Shown here piece after piece: positions 16,507 to 26,099 of a DNA stretch of 34,225 nt (within the stretch, counting starts at the first letter, position 1; each line of letters begins with the position of its first letter). Position numbers and translations under genes: made by a program. Below the pieces are notes generated by a model, which was given only the letters and a program-made list of their open reading frames with translations, was not told the origin of the DNA and did no database searches. Source of the stretch: an uncultured Treponema sp. (GTDB taxonomy: Bacteria; Spirochaetota; Spirochaetia; Treponematales; Treponemataceae); contig CAMWPF010000002.1 of NCBI GenBank assembly GCA_947176045.1, positions 1 through 34,225 on the forward strand, read 5' to 3'.

Positions 16507-18462
16507 CTACGGGCGGTATTCCGGCGGCGCGTCCGCGGCAAGCGCAAGGGACGCCAGATCGTCGAGGTACTGGGCTTCGGCGGCTGACTGCGGCGTCGTC
16601 CCGGAAGTGCGCAGGGACTTCCGCTGCCCGTCCTGCTTCTTCCGCCGCTCCGCCGCAAGCGCGCGCGCCGCCATCAGAATTTCCGCCGCCTCCCGCGCGC
16701 GGACGTGGATCGCCTGCGCCACGGCGGCCTCCTCCGCGCCCGCCAGCCCTTCCATCGTCGAAAACGCCTTCATAAGCTCCCGCGCGCGCTTCTCCCCGAC
16801 GCCGGGCAGCTCCGTGAACAGGCTGGCCGTATTTTCCTTGGTGCGCAGGCGCTGGTTCCGGCTGGTCGCAAACCGGTGCGTCTCGTCGCGGACGCGCTGC
16901 AGCAGGCGCAGGGCGTCGCTCCGCTTCGGCAGGCGGACCGGCTCGCTGCATCCGGGGCGGAATATTTCCTCGTCCCGCTTGGCAAGCCCCGCGACAGGAA
17001 TGTCAAGCCCCAGCGCCTTCAGGACGCCTTCCACGGCGTTGACCTGCCCGATGCCGCCGTCGATGAGAATCAAGTCGGGAAGCTCCGCCTGCTCGTTGAG
17101 GAGGCGCGTATAGCGTCGGCCCGCCGCCTCCCGCATCGACTGGAAGTCGTCGATGATTCCGTCCGTCGTCCGAAGCCGGAAGTACCGGTAGTTCTTCTTG
17201 TCGGGATTTCCGTTGTAGAAGCTGATGAGGCTCGCGACCGGGAATTTTCCGCCGATGTGCGCGATGTCGAATCCTTCAATCCGCACCGGCAGGCGTCCCA
17301 GATGCAGGATTTCCTTGAGCTCCTGCAACGCCGGAATGTCGCCGCGCTCGCGCATCCTGCGGATGATGTCCTCCTTCGCGTTTTCAAACGCCATGTTCAT
17401 CGCCGCCTTGTGCCGCGGCGCGTTTTCCATCGCATCGGAAACGAGCGCGACGTCCGCCTCCATGCCGAACGCTTCGGAAATCCACTGCCGCAGGTAGTCA
17501 AGCCCGACCTGCGTCGGAACGTAGATGTGCGGCGGAATTTCCTCCGGCGCCGTGTAGTACGCGTTCATGAATTCGCCGGTCAGATCATCGTCATCGTTGA
17601 GGCTCGTCACGCGGTAGTTGTCGCGCCCGAGCATCTTTCCGCCGCGGATTTTCAGCACGGTGAAGCTGACCAGCTCGCCCTCGCGGTGATGGGCAATGTA
17701 GTCGCGGTCCTCATTGTCAAAGCTTTCAACCACGTTCTGGTTCTGCATGACCATGAGCGCGCGCAGGCCGTCGCGCAGCCGAGCCGCCTTTTCGAAATTG
17801 AGCGCCGCGGCAGCAGCCTTCATTTCCGCCGTAAGCTTGCGGACGGTTTCATCGCCTTTTCCCTCAAGAAGCTCCGCGATTTCTCCGAAGAATTCAGTGT
17901 AGGACTTTCCGGTGATTTTTCCGCAGCACGGCGCCCTGCACTGCCCCAGATGGTAGTACAGGCACGGCGACTCCCGCCTGCGGAACACCTTGCAGTGGCG
18001 CAGCGGATAGATGCGGTACAGCGTGTCGATGAACGAATCGAGCGCCCCGGCGTCCGGATACGGCCCGAAGTACAGGGAGCCGTCGTGGACGACGCTGCGC
18101 GTCTTGAAGAGGCGCGGAAACTCCTCCTTCGTAATGCGCAGGACGGGATACGACTTTCCGTCCTTCAAGTTGATGTTGTAGCGCGGCGTGTATTTTTTGA
18201 TGAGGTTGTTTTCCAGCAGGAACGCTTCGTATTCGTTCGCTGTTGTGATATATTCAATGGAATGTGCATGGGAAACCAAAAGGCGCGTCTTGATGTCCTT
18301 GCTTCCCGAAAAGTACGAGGTCAGCCGGTTCTTCAAGTTCTTGGCTTTCCCGACATAAATGACGTCGCTTTGGGAATTTCTCCAGAGATAGACGCCGCTG
18401 GACGATGGAGCTTTCAATGCGGTCTGATGCAACCTTTCACGGACGGAATCACTGTTGGACAT
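16507..18462 (-). CDS. uvrC: Excinuclease ABC subunit C
   Basis: The 651-residue protein has the GIY-YIG nuclease domain (SGVYLWRNSQSDVIYVGKAK, residues about 22-42), a UVR-like segment near residue 215 (LNFEKAARLRDGL), the RNase H-like second nuclease region (LILIDGGIGQVNAVEGVL) and C-terminal helix-hairpin-helix motifs (LPGVGEKRARELMKAF). It makes both incisions in nucleotide excision repair after UvrAB damage recognition. The frame stays open to 18603, but the extra 47 residues do not look like the family, so the ATG at 18460-18462 is chosen; it leads straight into the GIY-YIG domain. The divergent LamG-protein start codon is one base away, and no clear Shine-Dalgarno sequence is visible. 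Confidence 0.95.
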   Translation of the reverse strand: MSNSDSVRERLHQTALKAPSSSGVYLWRNSQSDVIYVGKAKNLKNRLTSYFSGSKDIKTRLLVSHAHSIEYITTANEYEAFLLENNLIKKYTPRYNINLKDGKSYPVLRITKEEFPRLFKTRSVVHDGSLYFGPYPDAGALDSFIDTLYRIYPLRHCKVFRRRESPCLYYHLGQCRAPCCGKITGKSYTEFFGEIAELLEGKGDETVRKLTAEMKAAAAALNFEKAARLRDGLRALMVMQNQNVVESFDNEDRDYIAHHREGELVSFTVLKIRGGKMLGRDNYRVTSLNDDDDLTGEFMNAYYTAPEEIPPHIYVPTQVGLDYLRQWISEAFGMEADVALVSDAMENAPRHKAAMNMAFENAKEDIIRRMRERGDIPALQELKEILHLGRLPVRIEGFDIAHIGGKFPVASLISFYNGNPDKKNYRYFRLRTTDGIIDDFQSMREAAGRRYTRLLNEQAELPDLILIDGGIGQVNAVEGVLKALGLDIPVAGLAKRDEEIFRPGCSEPVRLPKRSDALRLLQRVRDETHRFATSRNQRLRTKENTASLFTELPGVGEKRARELMKAFSTMEGLAGAEEAAVAQAIHVRAREAAEILMAARALAAERRKKQDGQRKSLRTSGTTPQSAAEAQYLDDLASLALAADAPPEYRP

Positions 18463-18463
18463 T

Positions 18464-19987
18464 ATGAACACCAAAAACCAGTATATCAGAAAATCGATTT
18501 TTATGCTCTCCCTCATCCTGCTGGCAGGCCCGCTCTGCGCCGAAACATACGAATTGGGCGGCAGGACCGGCTGGGCGGACGTCCCGACCCGCAACGGCAT
18601 CACGACAGGAAGGGGGCGGTTCGGCTATGAAAGCCTGGAACTGGACACGAATTCCGCCGTCCGCACGGAATTCACTGATATGCTGCTTACATTCGAGGAC
18701 AATTCCGCTTCCGACCTCGCCGGAAAATACACCGTCGTCAAGAACAACACGTTCATCTCAAAAAAAGCGGGAATCGGCAAGGGCGCGGCGCTCAGCCGGA
18801 ACAAGGACGGCGGACTGGTGCTTTCCGGCGACAGGACGAGCTTCTTCAGCAGCGAAGGGCCGGCCGGCTCCTTCCTGATCGACTTCTGGATCTGCCCGTC
18901 CGTCGTGGAAAACGGCGAAATCCTGCTCAAATGGCGCTCCTCCCGCAACATCGGCGGCGCAGTCGTCTACCAGCTGATCACGCTTTCCTTTTATCAGAAC
19001 AGGCTGCTCTGCCTGTTCTCGAACATCTTCGACGGCTGGACGAAGGACGACGGCGACGTCCGGCTGCTCGGCCGGGAAAAGCTGGTTCCGCGGCGCTGGA
19101 CGCACCACACCATCGCGTTTCAAGAAGATACGGGAACGCTGGAGTACCGGCTCGACGGAAAGCTTGAAGACATCATGTTCATCACATCGACGGAGCATGA
19201 AGGCGGCGCCATCTATCCGGCGGTCATGGGCGTTCCGGCGGACGTCGAACTGTGTCCGTCGTATTCAGGATTGCTGGACGATTTCCGCATCATGCGCAGC
19301 TTTTCCGACGTCAGCGCGTTCGCCGTAGAGGAGAACGACGCTGCAATCAATCCGCATCTCTACAAGCCGTCCGGCGGACGGTTCGAGTCAATTCCAATCC
19401 TTACGAAGGCCGGCTCCCGCATGAATTTTGTTTCCGCGGAAATGAACATGCCTCCGCAGACGATGGTGCAGCTGTACGTGCGCGCAGGCGACAACTACTT
19501 CAACTGGAACGAAAGCAGCCCAGAATGGATTCCGGTGGAAAGCGGCAGGCCGATTGAAAATCTGTCCGGCCTCTATTTTCAAGTCGCCGCAGACTTGTTT
19601 CCGGACGGCGCAGGCACAGTCACGCCGTCCGTCACGCGGATTACGCTCGACTACACCGTCCTGCCGGAGCCGCTTCCGCCGTTCAAGGTGTCCGCGGAAC
19701 CCGGGGACGGATTCGTAACGCTTTCATGGAGTCCGTCCGTCGACGACAACGTGGGCGGCTACTACATTTACTACGGCACGCGCTCCGGCGAATATCTGGG
19801 CAGAACCGCGGCGGAAGGACTGTCGCCGGTCAACGCCGGAAACGCGACGACGTACCGCATTTCCGGATTGGACAACGGAACCATTTACTATTTCGCAGTT
19901 TCCGCATGGTCGAGCATCGACAGCCGCGTCAGCGGGCCGCTGTCAAAAGAAGTGTACGCGCGGCCGTCCGTGCAGCCGCGCCGCTGA
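18464..19987 (+). CDS. Exported LamG-like and fibronectin type III domain protein
   Basis: The 507-residue product begins with a typical signal peptide (basic IRK, hydrophobic LSLILLAGPL, cleavage after CA), so it is exported. Residues about 60-285 resemble a LamG/concanavalin-like jelly roll: FLIDFWICPS, RRWTHHTIAFQEDTGTLEYR and the closing YSGLLDDFRIMRS. Residues about 395-500 form an FN3 module (GFVTLSWSPSVDDNVGGYYI, then YRISGLDNGTIYYFAVSA). Such proteins usually bind glycans or proteins at the envelope, but no target can be inferred. The start at 18464 is preferred over TTG at 18455 because it gives the better signal peptide. The TPR gene begins 34 bases downstream, suggesting an operon. 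Confidence 0.75.
   Translation: MNTKNQYIRKSIFMLSLILLAGPLCAETYELGGRTGWADVPTRNGITTGRGRFGYESLELDTNSAVRTEFTDMLLTFEDNSASDLAGKYTVVKNNTFISKKAGIGKGAALSRNKDGGLVLSGDRTSFFSSEGPAGSFLIDFWICPSVVENGEILLKWRSSRNIGGAVVYQLITLSFYQNRLLCLFSNIFDGWTKDDGDVRLLGREKLVPRRWTHHTIAFQEDTGTLEYRLDGKLEDIMFITSTEHEGGAIYPAVMGVPADVELCPSYSGLLDDFRIMRSFSDVSAFAVEENDAAINPHLYKPSGGRFESIPILTKAGSRMNFVSAEMNMPPQTMVQLYVRAGDNYFNWNESSPEWIPVESGRPIENLSGLYFQVAADLFPDGAGTVTPSVTRITLDYTVLPEPLPPFKVSAEPGDGFVTLSWSPSVDDNVGGYYIYYGTRSGEYLGRTAAEGLSPVNAGNATTYRISGLDNGTIYYFAVSAWSSIDSRVSGPLSKEVYARPSVQPRR
18480..18488 (-). promoter_or_regulatory. Possible extended -10 promoter of uvrC inside the divergent gene
   Basis: On the minus strand TGA-TATACT forms an extended -10 element ending 17 bases before the uvrC ATG, with no recognisable -35. 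It lies within the signal-peptide codons of the LamG-protein gene. Confidence 0.3.
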
Positions 19988-20021
19988 ATACAACGCATCC
20001 TTGAAACGAGGTTTTCAACGT

Positions 20022-22631
20022 ATGGAAGAAAAAGAACTTGTTTTGAAACGCGCAAAAAATGCCGTCATTTCCAGAGACTTTCCGCTCGCGGCGCGGCTGT
20101 ATTCCTCGCTTTTGGACGAGGAGCCGCAGAATCAGGAGCTGCTCGCCGCCATGGGGAACCTGTACATCAAGGCCGGCGAAGATGAAAAGGCGCTTCCCTT
20201 TTTTGAAAAAATCCTTGCCGCCGCGCCGGGCAACGTGGACGCCATGAACCGCGCCGGAGGAATCTTCCGGCGGCTCAAGCGCTACGACGATGCCGTCCGC
20301 ATCTTGAACCACGCGCTGCAATTCAAAAAGAATTCTGCGGAAATCAACTACACCCTCGGCTTCACATACAAGTCCATGGGCAGAATCAGCGACGCGACCG
20401 GCTGCTTCGAGCAGGTTGTCGCACAGAATCCCCGCGACGTCCTCGCATACAACCACCTCGGCGCCATCTACGCGCAGCAGAAGGAATATGGAAAAAGCAT
20501 CGCGGCATACAAGCGCGGCCTTCAGGCGGATCCGAACCATCCGATCCTTCAATACAATCTTGCCAAAAGCTGCGAGGCAGTCCATGACGATTCCGGAGCG
20601 CTCGCCGCATACGAAACGGCGCTCCGCGCAAAGCCGGGCTGGACGGACGCGCTCGCCGCGTATACGGAGCTGCTCCTGCGGCTTTCCCGCACCAAGACTG
20701 CCATGGAAACCGTCCAGAACGGAATCGCGCTTTCGCCGGACGACGCCCACCTCCATGCGCTCCGCGGAACAATCCTGCTTGCGCAGGACGACTATTCCGC
20801 AGCCATAGCCGCGCTGGAACAAGCGGCGGCGCTTGCGCCGGATGATGCCGCCGTCTTCCTGCTGCTCGCCGATGCATACGAAAAATCCGGATCGGTGGAA
20901 AAGGCAGCGGACGCAGTCCGTTCCGCCGGACGAAAGTCAGAAGGCGATCCGGCGGCGCATCTGGCAGCGCAAAAGCGGGCCGTTGAAATCGCACTGTCTG
21001 CAAAGGCGTTCGACGACGCGTCCCGCCGCCTCAAACGCCTCGCCGCCGCCTCAAAGCGCAACGCAGAACTGCTCGCGCTCGGCGGGCAATACTACATCTG
21101 CAAGCAGAACGACGGCAATGTCCAGATTTGCCGCGAGAAAATCAAAAAAATCCGTCCGTCATACACGGACTTCCTCTACAAATGGGCGGAACGGTACCTT
21201 CAGCGCGGAGATGCGGCGGAAGCCGGCGCCACGTGCGACGAATTCCTTTCGCTGCATCCAGAATCCGTTCCGGCGCTGCTGCTCCGCGGAAAAATCAGCC
21301 TGTCGCTCGGCGACAGTGCGGCGGCGCAGACGGCGTTCTCAAAAATCCTCGCCATCGACCCCTGCAATGCCGCGGCGGCACGGCTCATGGCGGAACTGGA
21401 AGCGGCGCAGCAGGCCGGAGAACGCCCGCAGGCAGCAGTCCAGACGGAATGCGCGGAAAATCCGCCGGAACCGCCGGCGCCGGAACTGGAAGCCGAACCC
21501 GCCGCCGCACCGGAAGCAGAAACAGAACGCGAGGACGCGCCAAAAGCCGAATCCGACGATGATGCCGGCAGTCAAGAGGATCCGCTCCTCGCCATTTTGG
21601 ACGACGATGAGCAGGACATATTCGATTTGGACGACACCATGACGCCAGAAGGCAGCGACGACTCGGACTTGGAAAAATCGCTTCTGGCAGACGAACTGGA
21701 GCCGGAATCAGAAGCGCCCTTGGAGGCCGGACTCGCCGACGGATCAAAAGCCGAATCCGCCGACAACGCCGCGCCCGAAGACAGCGCACCGGACAATGCC
21801 GGCGCGCCGTCAGAGCAGCCGTCCGCCGAACAATCCGCGCCGCCGGGCGTCCCTCCGCACATCCAGGCGGGCAGCCAGCCGCAGCCTGTAATGCAGCCCG
21901 GCCTTTCCGGCTACGAAGCGGGAAAGCTTGCCGCCACCATGGAGCGGGCGGCGCAGCAGATGCAGCAGGCCGCGCAATCTGCGGAAAAGGCATGGAAGGC
22001 GGCGCAATTGTCCGAAGACGCAATCCAAGAACGGATGAACAAGCTGGCAGAGGACGCAGCGAGGACAGCCGCCGAAACAGCCGGACAAGAATGGAACGGC
22101 TCCGCGCGCAACCATGCGGAATCCGGCGGCGCGGAACCAGCCGAATCCAACGAATCAGCCGGCAATGCCGCGCATACGCCCGACGACGCCCAGGCGCGCT
22201 ACAACGACCTGCTCGCGCATGTCTCCCAAGCGCTGCCAATCATCAGCAGAACGCTTGAAAATCCGGACGCCGCCCAAAAATTCGACCGCGAAATCACGCT
22301 TTTCAAAAAACTGAACGCGCTCGGCGACACGCTTCCAGAAGAGCAGCGCGCGCAGTTCAAGACCGGACGGATGCGCCTCCTGCTCGACTATTTGATCGCG
22401 CGGCTTTCCGGCAAGCCGGGGCTGCTCAAAACGTCCCATTCGCTGCGCAAGTCAGGCGTTCTGGATGATTTTGCAGGCGAAAACACGCCCGAATCAGAAA
22501 ACCTGACAGGACGCGCGCTGCTCGACAAGGTGCTCGCCGACATGGAGGCGCTCGCCAAAGGGCTTGAGGACAAGGAGCTTTCCCAAGCGCTCATCAATTC
22601 CGCGAAAACCATCAGCGGCAGGCTGGACTAG
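20022..22631 (+). CDS. Large TPR protein with acidic tail and coiled coil
   Basis: The 869-residue protein has tandem tetratricopeptide repeats over about residues 1-450; examples are AAMGNLYIKAGEDEKALPFF, LGAIYAQQKEYGKSIAAYKR and LRGTILLAQDDYSAAIAALE. Residues about 465-640 are rich in Glu, Ala, Pro and Asp and look disordered. A short predicted coiled coil (MERAAQQMQQAAQSAEKAWK onward) and a helical C-terminal region of about 150 residues follow. No signal peptide is seen, so it is probably cytoplasmic or on the inner face of the membrane. TPRs are protein-interaction scaffolds; the partner is unknown. The ATG at 20022 follows a GAGG nine bases upstream and is preferred to a TTG at 20001. 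Confidence 0.85.
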   Translation: MEEKELVLKRAKNAVISRDFPLAARLYSSLLDEEPQNQELLAAMGNLYIKAGEDEKALPFFEKILAAAPGNVDAMNRAGGIFRRLKRYDDAVRILNHALQFKKNSAEINYTLGFTYKSMGRISDATGCFEQVVAQNPRDVLAYNHLGAIYAQQKEYGKSIAAYKRGLQADPNHPILQYNLAKSCEAVHDDSGALAAYETALRAKPGWTDALAAYTELLLRLSRTKTAMETVQNGIALSPDDAHLHALRGTILLAQDDYSAAIAALEQAAALAPDDAAVFLLLADAYEKSGSVEKAADAVRSAGRKSEGDPAAHLAAQKRAVEIALSAKAFDDASRRLKRLAAASKRNAELLALGGQYYICKQNDGNVQICREKIKKIRPSYTDFLYKWAERYLQRGDAAEAGATCDEFLSLHPESVPALLLRGKISLSLGDSAAAQTAFSKILAIDPCNAAAARLMAELEAAQQAGERPQAAVQTECAENPPEPPAPELEAEPAAAPEAETEREDAPKAESDDDAGSQEDPLLAILDDDEQDIFDLDDTMTPEGSDDSDLEKSLLADELEPESEAPLEAGLADGSKAESADNAAPEDSAPDNAGAPSEQPSAEQSAPPGVPPHIQAGSQPQPVMQPGLSGYEAGKLAATMERAAQQMQQAAQSAEKAWKAAQLSEDAIQERMNKLAEDAARTAAETAGQEWNGSARNHAESGGAEPAESNESAGNAAHTPDDAQARYNDLLAHVSQALPIISRTLENPDAAQKFDREITLFKKLNALGDTLPEEQRAQFKTGRMRLLLDYLIARLSGKPGLLKTSHSLRKSGVLDDFAGENTPESENLTGRALLDKVLADMEALAKGLEDKELSQALINSAKTISGRLD

Positions 22632-22679
22632 CCGCGCTTCCGGCTCGCCCCGTCCTTCTGCCGGACGCCTTCATTCCTC

Positions 22680-22708
22680 TGGTCATTTTTTTGAATCGCC
22701 AGTATAGT
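22680..22708 (+). promoter_or_regulatory. Candidate sigma-70 promoter of the M24 peptidase gene
   Basis: TGGTCA (22680-22685), a 17-base spacer and TATAGT (22703-22708) precede the start codon by 29 bases. An AGGCGGAGA ribosome-binding site lies between. Confidence 0.4.
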
Positions 22709-22737
22709 GGAGGCATACAACTACAGGCGGAGAACCA

Positions 22738-23877
22738 ATGACGGAACTTTCACGGGACGAACTCAAAAAACGGTACGCGGCGCGGCGCGCAAAGGTCGCG
22801 GCATATTTGAAGGAGCATGGCGTAGGAGCCGCTGTCTTCATAGACAGCGAGGAACGCCGGGAGCCGGCGCTGCGCTACTTCACCGGACATCCGAGCGATG
22901 CCGCGCTCATCATCTTCGATGACGGCGCGTCCGTCCTGATTCCGTGGGATGAAATCCTTGCGAAAAGCCAGGCGTCCTGCGGCAAGCTGATTCCGTACGC
23001 GCGCTACCGGAACAACGCGGTGGCGGCGGTGCAGGCGAACCTCAACGCGGCATCGCGCATTGAAAACCGCCGGGCGGAGCTGCCGCCGTCCACACCGTAC
23101 CTCCAGTTCCTCAAATTCGTGGACGCCGTGCCCGGCTGGGACATGAAGATAACGGAAGAAGGCGTCCATGCATACGCCGTCCGCCTGCGGGCGGTCAAGG
23201 ACGAATACGAAATCGCGTGCCTCAAGGAAGCGGCGCGCATCGGAGACTTGATCATCGACAGAATTGAGGCGGAAATCGGCAGCATCAAGACAGAAATAGA
23301 CGTCGCGCTGCTGATTGAGCGGGAATGCCGCGCGCATGGCTGCGAGCGCACCGGCTTCGACACGCTCGCCGCAGGCCCTGAACGCAGCTGGGCGATCCAC
23401 TGCTTCCCGAACTATACGGCGGGCGCGTGGCCCGGCGGCGGGCTTTCCATCCTCGACTTCGGCGTCGTCTGCAACGGATACACCAGCGACACGACGCTGA
23501 CAGTCGCGAAGGGGCCGCTTTCCGACGGGCAGGAACAGCTGCTGGCCCTCGTCCAGAAGGCCGCCGACGAATGCCTGCCGCTGTACCGCAAGGGCGTGCC
23601 GCTCCGAACCGCCGCTGAAAAAGCCGACGCAGTCTTCGCCGCCGCAAAGCGCAAGATGCCGCACACGCTCGGACACGGCATCGGGCTGGAAGTCCACGAA
23701 TATCCGCGCGTCAGCGCGGCGATGCCGGAATCGGCCGTTTTCGAGGCGGGCATGGTCGTAACGCTGGAGCCGGGGCTGTACGACGAGGCGCTCGGCGGCT
23801 GCCGCTTGGAAAACGACGTGCTCATTACGGAAGCCGGCAGCGAAGTCATCTCGCATTCGCGGATCATCCGCATATAA
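22738..23877 (+). CDS. M24 family metallopeptidase (Xaa-Pro aminopeptidase-like)
   Basis: The 379-residue protein has a creatinase-like N-terminal domain and a C-terminal pita-bread catalytic domain. All five expected metal ligands are seen: two Asp in SILDFGVVCNGYTSDTTLT, His in TLGHGIGLEVHE, Glu in VTLEPGLYD and Glu in RLENDVLIT. Xaa-Pro peptidases remove an N-terminal residue preceding proline, using two Mn or other divalent ions, and serve peptide turnover in the cytoplasm; no signal peptide is present. The start follows a good ribosome-binding site (GGCGGAGA). Proline preference is inferred from family resemblance, and Xaa-Pro dipeptidase is the main alternative. The gene has its own likely promoter and converges on mcp. 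Confidence 0.88.
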   Translation: MTELSRDELKKRYAARRAKVAAYLKEHGVGAAVFIDSEERREPALRYFTGHPSDAALIIFDDGASVLIPWDEILAKSQASCGKLIPYARYRNNAVAAVQANLNAASRIENRRAELPPSTPYLQFLKFVDAVPGWDMKITEEGVHAYAVRLRAVKDEYEIACLKEAARIGDLIIDRIEAEIGSIKTEIDVALLIERECRAHGCERTGFDTLAAGPERSWAIHCFPNYTAGAWPGGGLSILDFGVVCNGYTSDTTLTVAKGPLSDGQEQLLALVQKAADECLPLYRKGVPLRTAAEKADAVFAAAKRKMPHTLGHGIGLEVHEYPRVSAAMPESAVFEAGMVVTLEPGLYDEALGGCRLENDVLITEAGSEVISHSRIIRI

Positions 23878-23927
23878 TCTGAATCTGGGGGAAAGGCGCC
23901 TACGCCGGATGGAAGCGGTGCGCAGCA

Positions 23928-23950
23928 GTCTGCCGGCCCTGCCGGCAGAC
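23928..23950. terminator. Hairpin between convergent M24 peptidase and mcp genes
   Basis: GTCTGCCGGC and its exact reverse complement GCCGGCAGAC are separated by CCT, giving a 10-bp GC-rich stem. There is no adjacent T-run on either strand. Its place between two convergent stop codons suggests a bidirectional stop or 3'-end stabiliser rather than a classic intrinsic terminator. Confidence 0.4.
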
Positions 23951-24024
23951 CGAGCGACAGCGGAGCCGCGGACAGCCGGAACACGGCCGGAAGCGTTCCG
24001 TCCAAAAAAGCAGGACGCCCGTCC

Positions 24025-26007
24025 TTATATAACGCCGTCCGGGTCGAATTCAACCGCATCGCCGCCGAAATCCTGCTCCAGCTGCGCTTGAAGCTCCGGC
24101 GAAATGACGTTCTGGATCGCGGAGCTGTCGATTTCCTGCCTGACTTCTTCGGAATCGTCGCTCGTTGTCTTGAACTGCTCCAGAACGTTCTCCAAATCGG
24201 TCATATTCTTGTAGCTTTCCTTGCTCAAAGTTCCGACATCCGTCATGCGCTTGACGATGTCCTCGGTTCCCGTCTGAATTTCCTGAATGTCGGCGACCGC
24301 TTCGTTGAACAGCAGGCTGATGGACGTGATTTCGGACGCCACCGTCTCCTGATGCTCCGCAAGGTTCGTGCAATAGCCGTGGATTTTCGCCGCGGAAGAC
24401 GCCGTGATGTCCGTCTTGTGGGTAACCTGCCGCGTCTGGTTGTCAAGCGCCTCGATGCCTTTGGTGATTTCATCGAACGAATCAATGACTTCGCGGGAGC
24501 GCGTGCTGACTCTGGAAAACGCGCCCGACGCCGCGCGGCTGGATTCGTTCGCCTCCGTCACCTTCGCGATGACTTTTGTAATCGCCTCGTTGATTTTGAG
24601 CGCGTTGTCCGCGGTTTCTTCGGCGAGCTTGCGGATTTCCTCCGCAACGACGGCGAATCCCTTGCCGTACTCGCCCGCATGCGCCGACTCAATCGCAGCG
24701 TTCATTGAAAGCAGGTTGGTCTGTTCTGCAACCGCGTTGATGATGGTGATGACTTCGCCGATTTCATCAAGCTGAGACATGACGTTCTCCAGAACCATCG
24801 TCGTCGCGTTGATCTTCTCATCGCCGTCGGCGACAAGCGAACGCATTTCTTCGGCGCTCCGGGAGCGGGCTTCGGCGCTTTCGCGGATTTTGATGAGCGT
24901 GCCGGACATCGCGGAAATCGCCGCGGAGCTTTCGTCAATCGCCGCCGTGTTTTCCGTGTTGTCTTCGACAAGCGTCTTGATATGGCTGTTGATTTCATCG
25001 ACCGCCACCACGGCGCGCGCCACAGAATCATTGATCTGCTCGAACTCCCGCGTGATGGACTTGATGCTTCCGTTGATCTGGGTCGTCGCCGCCGTCGTAC
25101 TGATGGCGGAATCGTTGATGGAATAGCCGGAGGAAATCGCCCGGGCGGCGGTCTTTTTGACGATGATGAAGAAGTCGTTGATTTCGCTGACCATGCCGTT
25201 CATGTTGTTCATGAGCGCCTGCATCTCGTTGCTGCCGTGGGGCGTGATTTCAGTCGTGAAGTCCTTTCTGGCAAGCGCGGACGAGAAGTCGCGGACGTCC
25301 CGGATATCGATCGTAATCTTCGACGTGCTGTGCAGGATGAAGATGAACAGGATCGCGCAGAAAACCAGGCTGAGCAGAATCAGCGCGCCGTTGAAATAAA
25401 GGCTGTACCGCGCGACCAGATTCAAAAGCATCTCGTTGACGTCCGCCATGACGAGCGCCAGCGCCGTCTCCTCCTTCATGATGTCGCGCATCTGCGTGTG
25501 TATCAGCAGCTGCTGGCTGTAGACGTCCTGTATCTCCTCCGAATCAGGATAATTTTCCGCCGCCGCCTGAATTCCGTTGCGGCGCACAAAGTCGGCGATT
25601 TCCTGCGGCAGCTGGACGTCCTGCATATTCTTGTACTGCGCGTTGAACGGATTGATTTTCGAGACGACCCGCGTCCAGACAGACAGCGCTTCCGTAATCT
25701 TGCCGGAAAGCCCGTCGGAAAAAAAGCGGCAGACAGGATCGTCCTCCAGCTCATGGAATTTCTTGTTCAGCGTGACGATTTTCGACTTCCAGTTGTCGTG
25801 AATCGCATCCGGCTCGATCGCCCATGAAACCGTCGTGTTCAGATAATTCGTGATGTCCGCAAGCCCCAGCTGCACGGACTGCTGGAGATACTGATAATCG
25901 CGCAGATTTTGAATGAAATTCACTCCGACGATTGTACAAAATATAAGGACCGCCATCTGCAGCGCTGCGACTGCGGCAATAATCGAAAATTTTCTGTTAA
26001 GTCTCAT
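24025..26007 (-). CDS. Methyl-accepting chemotaxis protein
   Basis: The 660-residue protein has a membrane helix at residues about 10-30, a periplasmic sensor of about 170 residues, a second helix at about 205-228, a HAMP-like linker, and a long cytoplasmic coiled coil. The signalling tip is clear: IINAVAEQTNLLSMNAAIES followed by AHAGEYGKGFAVVAEEIRKL. It would sense an external ligand and signal through CheA and CheW to the flagellar motor. The ligand is unknown. The C-terminus ends DPDGVI and lacks an NWETF-type CheR/CheB tether. A GAGGCGGA ribosome-binding site precedes the ATG. lysS lies upstream on the same strand, 92 bases away. Confidence 0.95.
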   Translation of the reverse strand: MRLNRKFSIIAAVAALQMAVLIFCTIVGVNFIQNLRDYQYLQQSVQLGLADITNYLNTTVSWAIEPDAIHDNWKSKIVTLNKKFHELEDDPVCRFFSDGLSGKITEALSVWTRVVSKINPFNAQYKNMQDVQLPQEIADFVRRNGIQAAAENYPDSEEIQDVYSQQLLIHTQMRDIMKEETALALVMADVNEMLLNLVARYSLYFNGALILLSLVFCAILFIFILHSTSKITIDIRDVRDFSSALARKDFTTEITPHGSNEMQALMNNMNGMVSEINDFFIIVKKTAARAISSGYSINDSAISTTAATTQINGSIKSITREFEQINDSVARAVVAVDEINSHIKTLVEDNTENTAAIDESSAAISAMSGTLIKIRESAEARSRSAEEMRSLVADGDEKINATTMVLENVMSQLDEIGEVITIINAVAEQTNLLSMNAAIESAHAGEYGKGFAVVAEEIRKLAEETADNALKINEAITKVIAKVTEANESSRAASGAFSRVSTRSREVIDSFDEITKGIEALDNQTRQVTHKTDITASSAAKIHGYCTNLAEHQETVASEITSISLLFNEAVADIQEIQTGTEDIVKRMTDVGTLSKESYKNMTDLENVLEQFKTTSDDSEEVRQEIDSSAIQNVISPELQAQLEQDFGGDAVEFDPDGVI

Positions 26008-26099
26008 TTGTTCCGCCTCAATATCTATTCATTTTACCACACATTCCTTGATTTACAAGAAAATCCGCCATGAACGGCATTGAGGCGGCGCAAAAGGCA

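Noticed and set aside
23878..24024. Possible small gene between the M24 peptidase and mcp
   Set aside because: The short frames lack a ribosome-binding site and overlap the mcp 3' end; a GC hairpin explains the space better.
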